From positions 1 through 64,000 of the forward strand of contig NZ_VTQH01000002.1 of NCBI RefSeq assembly GCF_008763945.1: DNA of 64,000 bases, written 5' to 3'. Below the pieces are notes generated by a model. It ran no database searches, was not told where the DNA came from, and was given only the letters and a program-made list of their open reading frames with translations. The position numbers and the translations under genes are program-made. Shown here one piece after another: positions 32,435-43,447 of the stretch. The DNA comes from Microbacterium testaceum StLB037 (GTDB lineage Bacteria; Actinomycetota; Actinomycetes; Actinomycetales; Microbacteriaceae). Every line of letters begins with the position of its first letter. Positions within the stretch are counted from its first letter, which is position 1.

Positions 32435-34957
32435 TCAACTCGCCGCGTTGTTCAGCGTCGCGATCAGGTGCGCGCGCGAGCTGACCCCGAGCTTGCGGTA
32501 GATCCCGGTGAGCCGCAGCTCGACGGTGCGGAGGGAGATGTAGAGGGATGCCGCGATCTCGCGGTTGCGCATGCCCTTCTCGACCAGGGCCACGACGTCG
32601 CGTTCCTGGGCGGTGAGGGAACGGCTGTGCGTCTGCGCCCGCGGCATGGGGCGCAGGGCGAACCGGTCGCCGGTCGTGCAGCGCTCGCGCGCCTGCATCA
32701 GCCGATGACGCTCGGCCGGGGCGTCGTCGGTGCGGTAGACGAGCTCGGCCGCGCGGAATGCGCCGCTCTGGTCCTGGTCCGAGGCGCAGACGGCGCGCGA
32801 GCGGGCGAGAGCGAGAGTCGTCCACCGGCGGGGGGAGCGCTGCGCGGTGTCTTCGAGCCCTCGCAGTTCCTGGCGGGCCTCGTCGCGATGCCCGGCCAGC
32901 CAGAGGGCTTCGATGAGGTCCGCCTCCACGCGCATCAGCGCGGGGTCGTCCGTCCCGACGACCTCGCGGGCCGCCCGCAGCGATGCAGCGGCGTCGTCGT
33001 ACCGGCCCGCGGCGAGGGCGAGGCCACCCTCGATGATCGCGAACCAGGGCAGCAGCGTCGGCGTTCCCTCGCGGCGACACATCTCGCGCCCCCGGCGGAC
33101 GAGGTCGCCCGCCTCGGGGTCGAGGGGATCGAGGGCCGCGGCCGCGGCCAGCACGAGGATCGTGGCGACGTCGACGGTGCGCCCGTCGGCCCACTCCCGA
33201 CGCCACGCGGTGACGGCCTCCCGCGCACCGACGGGATCGCCCCCGCGCACCTCGGCCGTCACGAGCAGGCACAGCAGCCGATCCCTCCACAGCGGCGCCA
33301 CGCGGGGGGCGCGGTCGAGCAGGCTGCGGATGCGACGGCGCACGGCGGCGTACTCCTCGCGCAGGATCGCGGCTCCGAGATCGAGCACCTCGTGCTCGAT
33401 GGCGACCTCGGTCTCGGTCGACGCGCGGGCGACCCCGGTGTCGATGCTCACCTCGGTGAGAGTGTCGGCCCCGAACTCTTCGAGCAGTCGTGCCAGCAGC
33501 GCGGTCTGGGTCGCGGCGACGCCGAGCTCGACGGCCGTCTCCCTCAGTTCGCGCGCCCGCTCGGGCTCCCCGTGCCACAGGTGCATGAGGGCGCTCTCGC
33601 ACAGGACCTGCTCGGTCATGTCCGGATCGTCGGCGTCGACCACGGCGGCCAGAGCGGTCTCGTCGACCACGTGCTCGATGGCGGCCGCGGCCCGCAGACG
33701 TGCCAGGGCGGCGCGGGCGCGCAGGTCGGGATCGCTCGCGCGGCCGGCGCGCCGCAGGTAGTGCCGCCCGTGCACGTGCTGACCCTGCAGGACGAGGGCG
33801 TCGGCGAGGTCGATGAGGTGACGAGAACGCGCGTCGGAATCGAGGTCTCCGGCCAGCGCCCTTTCGGCGAACTCGATCGCGCCGAGGTGGTCGCCGCCGC
33901 GGGCGAGGTCGACGGCCGCGACGAGCAGGCGCTCACGGTCTGCCTCCGGTTCGGCGAAGCTGGCGTGCCACAGGTAGGTGGCGGGGTACGCTTGCGCGTG
34001 GACCTCGGCCGCGCGCCCGTGGAGTCGTCGACGCTCGTCGGCCGACAGCGCCGCGTGGTGGCGCAGGCGGCGGGCGGGGTCGGCGATCCGGGCGAGCTCG
34101 CCGTGCACCGAGACGACCCCGTCGTCGATGAGGGCGTCGAGATCGACCCCCAGGCGCTCGGCCTCGACCATCAGCTTGTCGGTGCCGAACACCGGCCCGA
34201 TGCAGAGCTGGTCCAGAAGCGACTTCACACGCGGGTCGGGGGTCTCCCGGCACTCGCGGCGCCGCAGGGGCCGGTTCTCCGTGAGGCGCAGGGGGAGAGG
34301 CAGCGAGCTATCGCCGGCGACCTCCGCTGCGGTCAACCGTACCCGGACGATGCTGCCGGGGTGACCGCCGGTGAATTCGGCGACCGTGTGCACGACAGCC
34401 CGCGAGGCCGACGGTCCGAGCACCGAGCGGGTGAGCTCCACCGACTCGTCGAACGACAGGCGCCGGATGCGCGTGTGGGCCATGCCGGTGAAGTCGAGGC
34501 GGCTGACCGCCGCGTCGGCGGTGGCGATCACGGTCAGGCCGGTGCCGCGCAGACGACCGAAGACGAACGACAAAACCGTCACGCTCGCGCTGTCCATGCC
34601 GTCGAGGTCGTCGATGACGAGAACGGCGGGTTCGTCGTGGACGAGGTGCAGGGTCCTGCTGAGCTCCTCGGCGAGGAGGTGCTCCGGCCAGTCGCGACCG
34701 CCGGTGAGCAGGCTGTCGATGGCCGTCCCGCGCGCGCCGCCGAGTGAGGCGGCGACCGCCGACAACCCCGAGTACGGCCACATGCGCTCGCTCGGGCTCG
34801 CCGACACGACGACCGTGTCGTTGCGCGCGGCGATCTCGCGGGCCAGGGAGGTCTTCCCGACTCCGGGTTCCCCGACGAACAGACGCGCCGAACCGTCACG
34901 TGCTGCGATGTTGCTCTCTGCGACCTGCGTCTCTCGGCCACGACCGAAAAATGGCAT
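32435..34957 (-). CDS. Large ATP-binding LuxR-family regulator (LAL/MalT-like)
   Basis: 840 residues. N-terminal STAND-type ATPase: Walker A GEPGVGKTS at about 29-37 and Walker B AVLVIDDLDG; a long helical repeat region (about 350-760) as in MalT; C-terminal LuxR helix-turn-helix LTAQERDVVALVEKGMRNREIAASLYISLRTV split over about 770-830. These proteins activate transcription when a ligand promotes ATP-bound oligomers. Next to and convergent with the GT2 gene, it is the obvious candidate regulator of the exopolysaccharide genes. ATG 34957 fits the usual short N-terminus, with AGGGAG upstream. Confidence 0.88.
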   Translation of the reverse strand: MPFFGRGRETQVAESNIAARDGSARLFVGEPGVGKTSLAREIAARNDTVVVSASPSERMWPYSGLSAVAASLGGARGTAIDSLLTGGRDWPEHLLAEELSRTLHLVHDEPAVLVIDDLDGMDSASVTVLSFVFGRLRGTGLTVIATADAAVSRLDFTGMAHTRIRRLSFDESVELTRSVLGPSASRAVVHTVAEFTGGHPGSIVRVRLTAAEVAGDSSLPLPLRLTENRPLRRRECRETPDPRVKSLLDQLCIGPVFGTDKLMVEAERLGVDLDALIDDGVVSVHGELARIADPARRLRHHAALSADERRRLHGRAAEVHAQAYPATYLWHASFAEPEADRERLLVAAVDLARGGDHLGAIEFAERALAGDLDSDARSRHLIDLADALVLQGQHVHGRHYLRRAGRASDPDLRARAALARLRAAAAIEHVVDETALAAVVDADDPDMTEQVLCESALMHLWHGEPERARELRETAVELGVAATQTALLARLLEEFGADTLTEVSIDTGVARASTETEVAIEHEVLDLGAAILREEYAAVRRRIRSLLDRAPRVAPLWRDRLLCLLVTAEVRGGDPVGAREAVTAWRREWADGRTVDVATILVLAAAAALDPLDPEAGDLVRRGREMCRREGTPTLLPWFAIIEGGLALAAGRYDDAAASLRAAREVVGTDDPALMRVEADLIEALWLAGHRDEARQELRGLEDTAQRSPRRWTTLALARSRAVCASDQDQSGAFRAAELVYRTDDAPAERHRLMQARERCTTGDRFALRPMPRAQTHSRSLTAQERDVVALVEKGMRNREIAASLYISLRTVELRLTGIYRKLGVSSRAHLIATLNNAAS

Positions 34958-35048
34958 CCGAACGCTCCCTACTGCGTCGGCCGGTCGCCGTGATTCGACC
35001 CTTTCGGCTCGAGCCCCGTCGACCGGACCAGGATGCCCCCCACCGGAA

Positions 35049-35077
35049 AGGGTAAGACGGTGTCGCCCGGATGACAA
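35049..35077 (-). promoter_or_regulatory. Near-consensus sigma-70 promoter of the LuxR-family gene
   Basis: On the minus strand TTGTCA (35077-35072), 17 bases, TACCCT (35054-35049), about 90 bases before the ATG. One of the few promoters in the window with a good -35 box. Confidence 0.65.
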
Positions 35078-35112
35078 TGGGTGGGAATCCCCTAGAGACA
35101 GAGCCCCCGGAA

Positions 35113-35150
35113 CGGAGAAGACCGGATGCCGCGGGGCATCCGGTCTTCTC
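35113..35150 (-). terminator. Terminator of the pentose-phosphate operon
   Basis: 16-base near-perfect arms around a short GC loop, containing GGATGCC and GGCATCC, about 40 bases after the pgl stop. It marks the right border of the accessory exopolysaccharide region. Confidence 0.82.
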
Positions 35151-35188
35151 GTGCGCGGAGAGGCGCGCGGGGTGGGCGTGCGCGGGGG

Positions 35189-35980
35189 TCAGTACTCGCG
35201 GTCGATGAGCTGGGGCGGCACCTGATCGGCCGCGACCTCGTCGACGAAGAACGCCGTACGGCGGCGTCCCTTGGCGCCGGCCGCGGGAACGCTCTGATAG
35301 CTCGCGCCGGCCAGGGCGAGCCCGAGGGCGGCGGCCTTGTCGACACCCGCCACGACCATCCACACGCGCTTCGACGAGTTGATGACCGGCCGCGTGAGCG
35401 ACACCCGGTCGCTCGGCGGCTTGGGGGAGTTGCGCACCGGGACGGTGGCCCGATCGGTCACCGATATCTCGGGGCGGTCGGGGAACAGCGAGGCGATGTG
35501 CGCGTCGGGGCCTACCCCCAGGAAGCAGATGTCGAAGGCCGGCCAGGGCCCCGTCTCGCTGCGGTCCGAGGGGGCGAACTGGGCCAGCTCGTCGGCATAG
35601 GCGATGGCCGCGGCGTCCAGGTCGAGCCCGTCCTCGCTCGAGGCGACGGTGTGGACGTTCTCGGCCGGGATGTCGAGGTGGTCGAGGAACGCCTCGCGCG
35701 CCTGCTTCTCGTTGCGGTCGTCGGAGTCGCGCGGGACGAAGCGCTCGTCGCCGAACCAGAAGTGCACGAGCGACCAATCGATCTGCCCGATGCGCTCGTC
35801 GCGCGCGGCGGTGCGCAGGACCGCGCCGCCCATCGTCCCGCCCGTCAGGCACACGTGCATGCGCTTGCCCTCGGCGACGCGCTTGACGATGCGATTGACG
35901 AAACGCGTCGCGACGTAGGACGCCAGGGTGTCGGCATCCGGCTTGATGATGACCTGCTTGACCGAGCCGTTGTCGGTCAT
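35189..35980 (-). CDS. pgl: 6-phosphogluconolactonase
   Basis: Hydrolyses 6-phosphogluconolactone in the oxidative pentose-phosphate pathway. 263 residues, with CLTGGTMG near residue 44-51, FWFGDERFVP, and LGVGPDAHIASLFP, the family's active-site stretches. ATG 35980 overlaps the opcA stop (ATGA). Last gene of tkt-tal-pgi-zwf-opcA-pgl. Confidence 0.95.
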   Translation of the reverse strand: MTDNGSVKQVIIKPDADTLASYVATRFVNRIVKRVAEGKRMHVCLTGGTMGGAVLRTAARDERIGQIDWSLVHFWFGDERFVPRDSDDRNEKQAREAFLDHLDIPAENVHTVASSEDGLDLDAAAIAYADELAQFAPSDRSETGPWPAFDICFLGVGPDAHIASLFPDRPEISVTDRATVPVRNSPKPPSDRVSLTRPVINSSKRVWMVVAGVDKAAALGLALAGASYQSVPAAGAKGRRRTAFFVDEVAADQVPPQLIDREY

Positions 35981-36924
35981 GACGCGTCCCGCTCGCTCGC
36001 GGCCACCAGCAGGTCGTGCCCCTCGGTGATGACGCGCCCGTACAGCAGGTCGGGGTCGAGACGTCGCAGCTCCTCGGCGAGGCACTCGCGCAGCGTCCGC
36101 CGGGGGAAGGCCAGGTCGTGCGTGGGCTGACCGGGCTGCGTCAGGACCGCGACCCCGGGCTCGGGGCGCTCGAGCAGCGTGTCGCCGCTCGGTCGCGTCA
36201 GACGAACCGACTTGATGCCGTTCGCCCACTCCTCGGCGGGGAGGTAGGCGTAGTCGACCGGGGCCTCGAGCTTCATCCCCAACCACGCCGCGAGCAGCGC
36301 CGTCGAGGGGGAGTCGGCGGCACCGCGGACCTCGATCGCCGTGACGGGCTCGTACGGCGGCTGGTCGAGGACGGCGGCCAGCTGCTCGCGCCAGCGCGTG
36401 ACGCGCGTCCACGCGAAGTCGGTGTCGCCGGGGGCGTAGTGCTCACCGAGGTGGGCGACCCACGCGGCGGGGTCGGCCTGCGAGGAGGCGTCGGTGATGC
36501 GACGCTGGGCGATACGACCGATGGCCGAGCGCGAGGGGTCCTCGGGTGCGTCGGCCGGCCACCAGGCGACGACCGGGGCGTCCGGCAGCAGCAGGCCGGT
36601 GACCAGGCTCTCGGCGTTGGACCCCGCGGCACCGTGGGCGCGCAGCACCACGACCTCGCTCGCACCGGCGTCGCCGCCCACGCGGATCTGCGCGTCGAGT
36701 CGGGGCTCGTCGTCGTCGTCGCCGAACAGCACGGCGATGACGCGCATCGGGTGCTCGCGCGAGGCGTCGTTCGCGGCCTCGATGACCTCTTCCTCGGCGC
36801 CGTGGTGCGTGACGATGATGAGGGTCAGCACGCGCCCGAGGGCGACGGCGCCGCCCTCTTCGCGCACGCTCACGAGCTTCTTCGAGATGGCGCTGACGGT
36901 GGTGTCGGGCAGATCGATGATCAC
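35977..36924 (-). CDS. opcA: Glucose-6-phosphate dehydrogenase assembly protein OpcA
   Basis: 315 residues; cofactor protein needed for full activity of glucose-6-phosphate dehydrogenase in actinobacteria and cyanobacteria. Starts VIIDLPDTTVSAISKKL, with the conserved LLPDAPVVAWWP about the middle. GTG 36924 overlaps the zwf stop (GTGA); the in-frame ATG at 36984 would lie inside zwf and is not needed. Confidence 0.95.
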   Translation of the reverse strand: MIIDLPDTTVSAISKKLVSVREEGGAVALGRVLTLIIVTHHGAEEEVIEAANDASREHPMRVIAVLFGDDDDEPRLDAQIRVGGDAGASEVVVLRAHGAAGSNAESLVTGLLLPDAPVVAWWPADAPEDPSRSAIGRIAQRRITDASSQADPAAWVAHLGEHYAPGDTDFAWTRVTRWREQLAAVLDQPPYEPVTAIEVRGAADSPSTALLAAWLGMKLEAPVDYAYLPAEEWANGIKSVRLTRPSGDTLLERPEPGVAVLTQPGQPTHDLAFPRRTLRECLAEELRRLDPDLLYGRVITEGHDLLVAASERDAS

Positions 36925-38471
36925 GGGCGTCTCCAGGTGCGACCGTCGCGGGCGAGGAGTTCGTCGGCGGATGCCGGACCCCACGAGCCGGGCGAATACT
37001 GTTCGAGCGGACCGCCCTGAGCGGCCCAGAACTCCTCGATCGGGTCGAGGATCTTCCAGCTGAGCTCGACCTCTTCGTGACGCGGGAACAGCGGCGGGTC
37101 TCCCAGCAGCACGTCGAGGATGAGGCGCTCGTAGGCTTCGGGGCTCGCCTCGGTGAAGGCGTGCCCGTACCCGAAGTCCATCGTGACGTCGCGCACCTGC
37201 GTGCCGTCACCGGGGACCTTCGAGCCGAAGCGGATCGTCACGCCCTCGTCGGGCTGCACGCGGATGACGAGCGCGTTCTGCCCCAGCTCCTGCGTCTGGC
37301 TCTGCGAGAACAACTGCTGCGGAGCGCGCTTGAACACGACGGCCACCTCGGTGACACGGCGACCGAGGCGCTTTCCGCTACGGACGTAGAACGGCACGCC
37401 CGACCAGCGGCGGGTGTTGATCTCGAGCTTGATGGCCGCGTACGTCTCGGTGACGGACTGCGGGTTCATGCCGTCTTCCTCGAGGAAGCCGAGCACCTGC
37501 TCGCCGCCCTGCCAACCGCCGGCGTACTGCCCGCGCGCGGTGGCCTCGGCGAGGTTCTCGGGCACGCGGACCGCGGCGAGCACCTTCTCCTTCTCGGCGC
37601 GGAGGTCGGCGGCGTTGAAGCTGATGGGCTCTTCCATCGCCGTGAGCGCGAGCAGTTGCAGCAGGTGGTTCTGGATGACGTCGCGTGCCGCGCCGATGCC
37701 GTCGTAGTAGCCTGCGCGGCCGCCCACGCCGATGTCTTCCGCCATCGTGATCTGCACGTGGTCGACGTAGTTGCGGTTCCAGATCGGCTCGTACAGCTCG
37801 TTGGCGAAGCGCAGCGCGAGGATGTTCTGCACCGTCTCTTTGCCGAGGTAGTGGTCGATGCGGAAGATCGAGTCGGCCGGGAAGGCGCTCTCGACGACCT
37901 CGTTCAGCTCGCGGGCGGAGGCGAGGTCGTGACCGAACGGCTTCTCGATGACGACGCGGCGCCACCCGGTGACACCGTCGGACTCGTCTCCGACCAGGCC
38001 CGAGGCCTTCAGCTGCGTGGTCACGAGCGGGAAGGCCTTGGGCGGGATCGACAGGTAGTAGGCGTGATTGCCCATCGTGCCGCGCTCGGTGTCGAGCTTG
38101 TCGACCGTCGCACGCAGACGCTGGAACGCCTCGGGGTCGTCGAACTCACCCTGCACGAAGCGGATGCCCTCGAGGAGCTCCTTCCAGGTCTCCTCGCGGA
38201 ACTCGGTGCGCGCGTACTGCTTCACCGACTCGTAGACGACCTTCGCGAAGTCCTGGTCCTCCCAGTCGCGGCGCGCGAAGCCCACGAGCGCGAAGCCCGG
38301 GGGCAGCAGGCCGCGGTTGGCGAGGTCGTAGACCGCGGGCATGAGTTTCTTGCGCGAGAGGTCGCCGGTGACGCCGAAGATCACCAGGGCGCTGGGCCCG
38401 GCGATCCGACTCAGACGGCGATCCTCGGGATCGCGCAACGGATTGTGACCCGGAGTGATCTCTACGACCAT
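36921..38471 (-). CDS. zwf: Glucose-6-phosphate 1-dehydrogenase
   Basis: First enzyme of the oxidative pentose-phosphate pathway, making NADPH. 516 residues; nucleotide-binding GVTGDLSRKKL near residue 33, substrate motif RIDHYLGKE with the catalytic His following in the next helix region, and VIEKPFGHD. ATG 38471 begins MVVEITPGHNPL, as in homologues, and is 2 bases after the pgi stop. Confidence 0.97.
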   Translation of the reverse strand: MVVEITPGHNPLRDPEDRRLSRIAGPSALVIFGVTGDLSRKKLMPAVYDLANRGLLPPGFALVGFARRDWEDQDFAKVVYESVKQYARTEFREETWKELLEGIRFVQGEFDDPEAFQRLRATVDKLDTERGTMGNHAYYLSIPPKAFPLVTTQLKASGLVGDESDGVTGWRRVVIEKPFGHDLASARELNEVVESAFPADSIFRIDHYLGKETVQNILALRFANELYEPIWNRNYVDHVQITMAEDIGVGGRAGYYDGIGAARDVIQNHLLQLLALTAMEEPISFNAADLRAEKEKVLAAVRVPENLAEATARGQYAGGWQGGEQVLGFLEEDGMNPQSVTETYAAIKLEINTRRWSGVPFYVRSGKRLGRRVTEVAVVFKRAPQQLFSQSQTQELGQNALVIRVQPDEGVTIRFGSKVPGDGTQVRDVTMDFGYGHAFTEASPEAYERLILDVLLGDPPLFPRHEEVELSWKILDPIEEFWAAQGGPLEQYSPGSWGPASADELLARDGRTWRRP

Positions 38472-38473
38472 GC

Positions 38474-40099
38474 TTACTGCGCCGCCTCGAAGAGTGAGAG
38501 CACCTCGACCTGCGGGTCGGTCAGCGTCAGCGTGACGACGGGACGGCCGTGGCCCTCCGCCAACACGCTCGCGTCGCCCGCGGCCTGTGCCTGGATGAGT
38601 TGTCCGAACGTGAACGGACGACCGGGGATCTCCAGGTCGACGTCGGTGCGTTCGAGGATCTGGAGGAACACGCCGGTAGCGGGACCCCCCTTGTGGTATT
38701 GCCCGGTGGAGTGCAGGAATCGCGGTCCCCACCCGAACGTCGTGGGGCGACCGGAGTCGGCGGCCACGAGTTCGCGCAGACCCGCGAGCTGGGCGAGCTC
38801 GAGCCGGTTCACGTAGGCCTGCACACTGACGTACCCGTCGGCCGGCACCGTCCGCCAGAGAGCCGCGAGGACTCCCGCGACCGTCCCGCCGGCGGCGAGG
38901 GCCGGGTCGGAGACGCGTACCTCGACACCGCCGTCGACGAAGGCCGGGGCGGTGGGGGCGGGCTGCGCGTCGAGAAGACCGCGCGTGGCCTCCTTGGCCG
39001 ACTCCACGTCGGGCTGATCGAAGGGGTCGATGCCCAGCAGGCGTCCGGCGATGGCGGTGGCGTACTCCCACACGACGAACTGCGCACCGAGCGAGCCGCT
39101 CACCAGCACCTCGCCGGTGTGACGCTCGAACAGGTGGAACGCGTCGGCGTCGTCGACGAAACGCACGACCTGCAGGTCGTCGGGTTTCGCCTCGAGCTCG
39201 GGCGAGACCGGGAGCAGGACGACGGGCAGGATGCCGGTGCCGTCCTTCCCCGTCGATTCAGCGACGAGCTGCTCGATCCAGTCGGGCAGCCCGATGATGT
39301 GGCTGCCGTCGGTGACCAGTCCGAGCTTGTCGCGGCGCAGTTCGCCGCCTCCGGCGATGGCCGCCGCCAGGACGAGGGCCGGGTTCTCCGGCGAGTCGAT
39401 CGCGACCTCGAGGAGCGTGGCATCCGCCTCGTCGAGGAGGTCTTCGATGTCGACACCCGCGAGGCCGGTCGGCACCAGGCCGAACGCAGTCAATGCGGAG
39501 TAGCGGCCGCCCACGGTGGGGTCGGCGGTGAAGACGCGGTAGCCGTCGGCGCGAGCGGACTGCTCGAGCGGGGAGCCGGGGTCGGTGACGACCACGATCC
39601 GACCGGCCGGGTCGATGCCGAGGTCGCGGAACGCGGCTTCGAACGCCCGCTTGGCCGAGTCGGTCTCGATGGTCGATCCGGACTTGCTCGACACGACGAG
39701 CACCGTCTGCGCGAGCCCGCCGGACTCGGCGTCGCCGTCGATCGCCGCGAGCACCTGGCCCGGAGCGGTCGAGTCGAGGATGACGAGCGGAACGCCCGCC
39801 GACTGCGCGATGACCTCGGGGGCGAGCGAGGAACCGCCCATCCCGGCGAGGACGACGCGGGTCACGCCCTGCGCGACGAGTTCGTCGCGCAGGGCCGTGA
39901 TCTCGGGGACGAGCGGGCGCGAGACGGAGACCGCCCGCACCCACCCGAGCCGACGCGAGGCCTCGTCCTCGGCGGCGACGCCCCACAGGGAGGCGTCGCC
40001 GGCGGTGATCCCCGATGCGATGAGCGAGCCCGTCAGGCCCGGCAACTCCGCGTCGACGACCGACTTGACGTGGCCGGTGACCTTGACGGCGAGAGTCAC
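38474..40099 (-). CDS. pgi: Glucose-6-phosphate isomerase
   Basis: Interconverts glucose-6-phosphate and fructose-6-phosphate. 541 residues; SIS-type phosphosugar site with [11 protein letters not shown] and [11 protein letters not shown]. It is of the divergent actinobacterial type rather than the classical E. coli type, and sits inside the pentose-phosphate operon between tal and zwf. GTG 40099 overlaps the tal stop as GTGA. Confidence 0.9.
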   Translation of the reverse strand: MTLAVKVTGHVKSVVDAELPGLTGSLIASGITAGDASLWGVAAEDEASRRLGWVRAVSVSRPLVPEITALRDELVAQGVTRVVLAGMGGSSLAPEVIAQSAGVPLVILDSTAPGQVLAAIDGDAESGGLAQTVLVVSSKSGSTIETDSAKRAFEAAFRDLGIDPAGRIVVVTDPGSPLEQSARADGYRVFTADPTVGGRYSALTAFGLVPTGLAGVDIEDLLDEADATLLEVAIDSPENPALVLAAAIAGGGELRRDKLGLVTDGSHIIGLPDWIEQLVAESTGKDGTGILPVVLLPVSPELEAKPDDLQVVRFVDDADAFHLFERHTGEVLVSGSLGAQFVVWEYATAIAGRLLGIDPFDQPDVESAKEATRGLLDAQPAPTAPAFVDGGVEVRVSDPALAAGGTVAGVLAALWRTVPADGYVSVQAYVNRLELAQLAGLRELVAADSGRPTTFGWGPRFLHSTGQYHKGGPATGVFLQILERTDVDLEIPGRPFTFGQLIQAQAAGDASVLAEGHGRPVVTLTLTDPQVEVLSLFEAAQ

Positions 40100-41217
40100 T
40101 GTGCGGCCTGGGCGCTTCCGGCCTGCAGAGCGGTCTTCACGGTGTCCTGCAGCTCGTGCCACGAGGCGATGAACTTCTCGACGCCCTCGTCCTCGAGCAC
40201 CTGCGTGGCGTCGGTGACGTCGACGCCGGCCGCGGCGAGGCGGTCGAAGACCTCGTGCGCCTCGGCGTAGGCACCGGTGACGGTGTCGCCCGTGATCACA
40301 CCGTGGTCGAACGTGGCCTCGAGCGTCTTCTCGGGCATCGTGTTGACCGTGCCGGGAGCGACCAGCTCGGTGACGTAGAGCGTGTCGGGCAGGGCCGGGT
40401 CCTTGACACCGGTCGATGCCCAGAGCGGACGCTGCACCGTGGCACCGGCATCCAGGAGCTCCTTCGCGCGGGGCTCGGCGAACTTCTTCTCGAAGAGCTC
40501 GTAGGCCAGACGCGCGTTGGCGATGCCCGCCTTGCCCTTGAGGGCTGCGGCCTCGTCGGTGCCGATCGCGGCGAGACGCTTGTCGATCTCGGTGTCGACG
40601 CGCGACACGAAGAACGAGGCGACCGACTGCAGGGTCGAGATGTCGTGGCCGGCGTCGCGCGCCTTCTCGACGCCCGCGAGGTAGGCGTCGATGACCTCTT
40701 CGTAGCGCTCGAGGCTGAAGATCAGCGTGACGTTGACCGAGATGCCCGCACCGATGACCTCGGTGATGGCCGGGAGGCCGGCCTTGGTCGCGGGGATCTT
40801 GATGAGGACGTTCTTGCGGTCCACGCGCGCCGAGAGGTCCTTCGCCTGCGCGACGGTGCCCTCGGTGTCGTGGGCGAGGTCGGGGGAGACCTCGATCGAG
40901 ACGCGCCCGTCGACGCCGTTCGTGGCCTCGAAGACCGGCAGGAAGATGTCGCACGCGTCGCGCACGTCGTCGGTGGTGATCGAGAAGATCGCCTCGTCGA
41001 CGCTCGCGTTCTGAGCGGCGAGCTCCTTGACCTGGCCCTCGTACGCCTCGCCCTTCGACAGCGCGCCGGCGAAGATCGTCGGGTTCGTGGTGACGCCCGA
41101 GACGTCGCGCTTCTCGATGAGCTCGGCGAGGTTGCCGGACTGGATGCGCTGACGCGACAGGTCGTCGAGCCAGATGCTGACGCCGGCGGCGGCGAGGTCT
41201 GCGGTGGGAGTGCTCAT
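40096..41217 (-). CDS. tal: Transaldolase
   Basis: Transfers dihydroxyacetone units between sugar phosphates. 373 residues, TalB-long actinobacterial type, with VTTNPTIF near residue 41-48 and the Schiff-base Lys in [17 protein letters not shown] precedes ATG 41217; tkt ends 19 bases upstream. Confidence 0.97.
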   Translation of the reverse strand: MSTPTADLAAAGVSIWLDDLSRQRIQSGNLAELIEKRDVSGVTTNPTIFAGALSKGEAYEGQVKELAAQNASVDEAIFSITTDDVRDACDIFLPVFEATNGVDGRVSIEVSPDLAHDTEGTVAQAKDLSARVDRKNVLIKIPATKAGLPAITEVIGAGISVNVTLIFSLERYEEVIDAYLAGVEKARDAGHDISTLQSVASFFVSRVDTEIDKRLAAIGTDEAAALKGKAGIANARLAYELFEKKFAEPRAKELLDAGATVQRPLWASTGVKDPALPDTLYVTELVAPGTVNTMPEKTLEATFDHGVITGDTVTGAYAEAHEVFDRLAAAGVDVTDATQVLEDEGVEKFIASWHELQDTVKTALQAGSAQAAQ

Positions 41218-41236
41218 TGTCGTGGTTCTCCTCTGA

Positions 41237-43336
41237 TTACTTCTTCGCGGCGGCCAGCGACTCGCGCGCGGCCTCGACGACGTGCTCGGTGGTGATGCCG
41301 AACTTCTGGAAAAGGGTCTTGTAATCGGCCGATGCACCGAAGTGCTCGATCGCGACCGAGCGGCCGGCGTCGCCGACGATGCCCGCCCAGCTGAGCGCGG
41401 AGCCGGCCTCGACCGACACGCGGGCCTTCACCGACGACGGCAGCACCGACTCGCGGTACGCCTCGTCCTGCTCGGCGAACCACTCGAGCGAGGGGGCCGA
41501 CACGACGCGGGCGTGGACGCCCTCGGCGGCGAGCTTCTCGCGCGCCTCGACGGCCAGCTGCACCTCGGAGCCGGTGGCGATGAGGATCACGTCGGGCTCG
41601 CCGTTCGCGGCCTCGGCCAGGACGTAGGCGCCCTTGACCGCGCCTTCGGCGGAAGCGAGCTCGTCACCGGATGCCGCGCCCTCGCCGCGGGCGAAGACGG
41701 GGATGTTCTGGCGGGTCAGGGCGATACCGGCGGGGCCGGCGGTGCGGCGCAGCATCTCGAGCCAGACCACGGAGGTCTCGTTGGCATCCGCGGGACGCAC
41801 GAGGGCGAAGTTCGGGATGGCGCGGAGCGTGGCGAGCTGCTCGATCGGCTGGTGCGTGGGGCCGTCCTCACCGAGGGCGACGGAGTCGTGCGTCCAGACG
41901 AAGATCGTGGGGATGTTCATCAGCGCGGCCAGACGCACCGGCGGGCGCATGTAGTCGCTGAAGATGAGGAAGGTGCCGCCGAAGGGGCGCGTGGGCCCGT
42001 GCAGCACGATGCCGTTGAGGATCGCGCCCATCGCGTGCTCGCGGATGCCGAAGTGCAGCACGCGGCCGTAGGGGTCGCCCGACCACTCGTGCGTCGACCA
42101 CGACGCGGGGATGAAGGACTTTGCATCCTTGATCGTCGTCAGGTTCGACTCGGCGAGGTCGGCCGAACCGCCCCAGAGCTCGGGGAGCTCGGCGGCCAGG
42201 GCGTTGATGACCGTGCCGCTGGCGGCGCGGGTCGAGACGTCCTTGCCCGCTTCGAAGGCGGGGAGCGCGTCGGCGATGCCCTCGGGCAGTTCGCGGGCCT
42301 GCAGGCGGTCCCACAGCTGCTTGCGCTCGGGGTGGGCCTCGGCCCACGCGTCGAACTTCTGCTGCCAGGCGGCCTTCTCGGCCTCGCCGCGCTCGACCAG
42401 CTTGCGCGTGTGGGCGAGGACGTCGTCGGCGACGGCGAAGTGCTGCTCGGGGTCGAAGCCGAGCACCTCCTTCGTGGCCTTCAGCTCGTCGGCGCCGAGG
42501 GCCGAGCCGTGGATCTTGCCGGAGTTCTGCTTGCCGGGGGAGGGCCAGCCGATGATCGTCTTGAGGATGATGAGCGAGGGCTTGCTCGTCTCGCCCTTCG
42601 CGGCCTCGATGGCGCGGTGCAGCTCGGCGACGTCTTCGACGTACTCGCCGGTCTTCTTCCAGTCGACGGTCTGGACGTGCCAGCCGTAGGACTCGTAGCG
42701 CTTCTGGACGTCCTCGGTGAAGGCGACGTTGGTGTCGTCCTCGATGGAGATCTGGTTGGAGTCGTAGATGGCGATGAGGTTGCCGAGCTCCTGGTGGCCG
42801 GCGAGAGAGGAGGCCTCGCTGGTCACGCCCTCCTGCAGGTCGCCGTCACCGGCGATGACGTACACGTAGTGGTCGAAGGGGCTCTCGCCGGCGGGGGTCT
42901 CGGGGTCGAAGAGACCGCGCTCGTACCGGGCGGCGTAGGCGAAGCCCACCGATGAGGCGAGGCCCTGGCCGAGGGGGCCGGTGGTGATCTCGACGCCGTC
43001 GGTGTGGCCGTACTCGGGGTGGCCGGGGGTCAGCGAGCCCCAGGTGCGCAGGGCCTCGAGGTCCTTCTTCTCGAGGCCGAAGCCGCCGAGGTACAGCTGC
43101 ACGTACTGCGTGAGCGAGGAGTGACCGACCGACAGGATGAAGCGGTCGCGACCCGGCCAGTGGGTGTCCGCGGGGTCGTGGCGCATGACGCGCTGGTAGA
43201 GCAGGTAGGCGGCGGGTGCGAGCGACATCGCGGTTCCGGGGTGGCCGTTGCCCACCTTCTCGACGGCATCCGCCGCGAGGATGCGGGCGGTGTCCACCGC
43301 GCGCCGATCGATGTCATCCCATTCGAAGTCCGACAA
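41237..43336 (-). CDS. tkt: Transketolase
   Basis: Thiamine-diphosphate enzyme moving two-carbon units between sugar phosphates. 699 residues: pyrophosphate domain with [13 protein letters not shown] and the metal site [13 protein letters not shown], pyrimidine domain with [15 protein letters not shown]. The N-terminal residues [26 protein letters not shown] match the family from the first codon, and AAAGG lies 8 bases upstream of a TTG at 43336; no ATG or GTG fits. I therefore call a rare TTG start. First gene of the leftward operon. Confidence 0.95.
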   Translation of the reverse strand: MSDFEWDDIDRRAVDTARILAADAVEKVGNGHPGTAMSLAPAAYLLYQRVMRHDPADTHWPGRDRFILSVGHSSLTQYVQLYLGGFGLEKKDLEALRTWGSLTPGHPEYGHTDGVEITTGPLGQGLASSVGFAYAARYERGLFDPETPAGESPFDHYVYVIAGDGDLQEGVTSEASSLAGHQELGNLIAIYDSNQISIEDDTNVAFTEDVQKRYESYGWHVQTVDWKKTGEYVEDVAELHRAIEAAKGETSKPSLIILKTIIGWPSPGKQNSGKIHGSALGADELKATKEVLGFDPEQHFAVADDVLAHTRKLVERGEAEKAAWQQKFDAWAEAHPERKQLWDRLQARELPEGIADALPAFEAGKDVSTRAASGTVINALAAELPELWGGSADLAESNLTTIKDAKSFIPASWSTHEWSGDPYGRVLHFGIREHAMGAILNGIVLHGPTRPFGGTFLIFSDYMRPPVRLAALMNIPTIFVWTHDSVALGEDGPTHQPIEQLATLRAIPNFALVRPADANETSVVWLEMLRRTAGPAGIALTRQNIPVFARGEGAASGDELASAEGAVKGAYVLAEAANGEPDVILIATGSEVQLAVEAREKLAAEGVHARVVSAPSLEWFAEQDEAYRESVLPSSVKARVSVEAGSALSWAGIVGDAGRSVAIEHFGASADYKTLFQKFGITTEHVVEAARESLAAAKK

Positions 43337-43447
43337 CAGGGTCGCCTTTCTCGATACTGAGCGCCCGGGTTCACTTCCGACGCCGCACTCACCACCGTAG
43401 GAGTGGGAGAGGGGTGGGGTGTCGGCGCGGGGCGCGCGTTCATCGCC

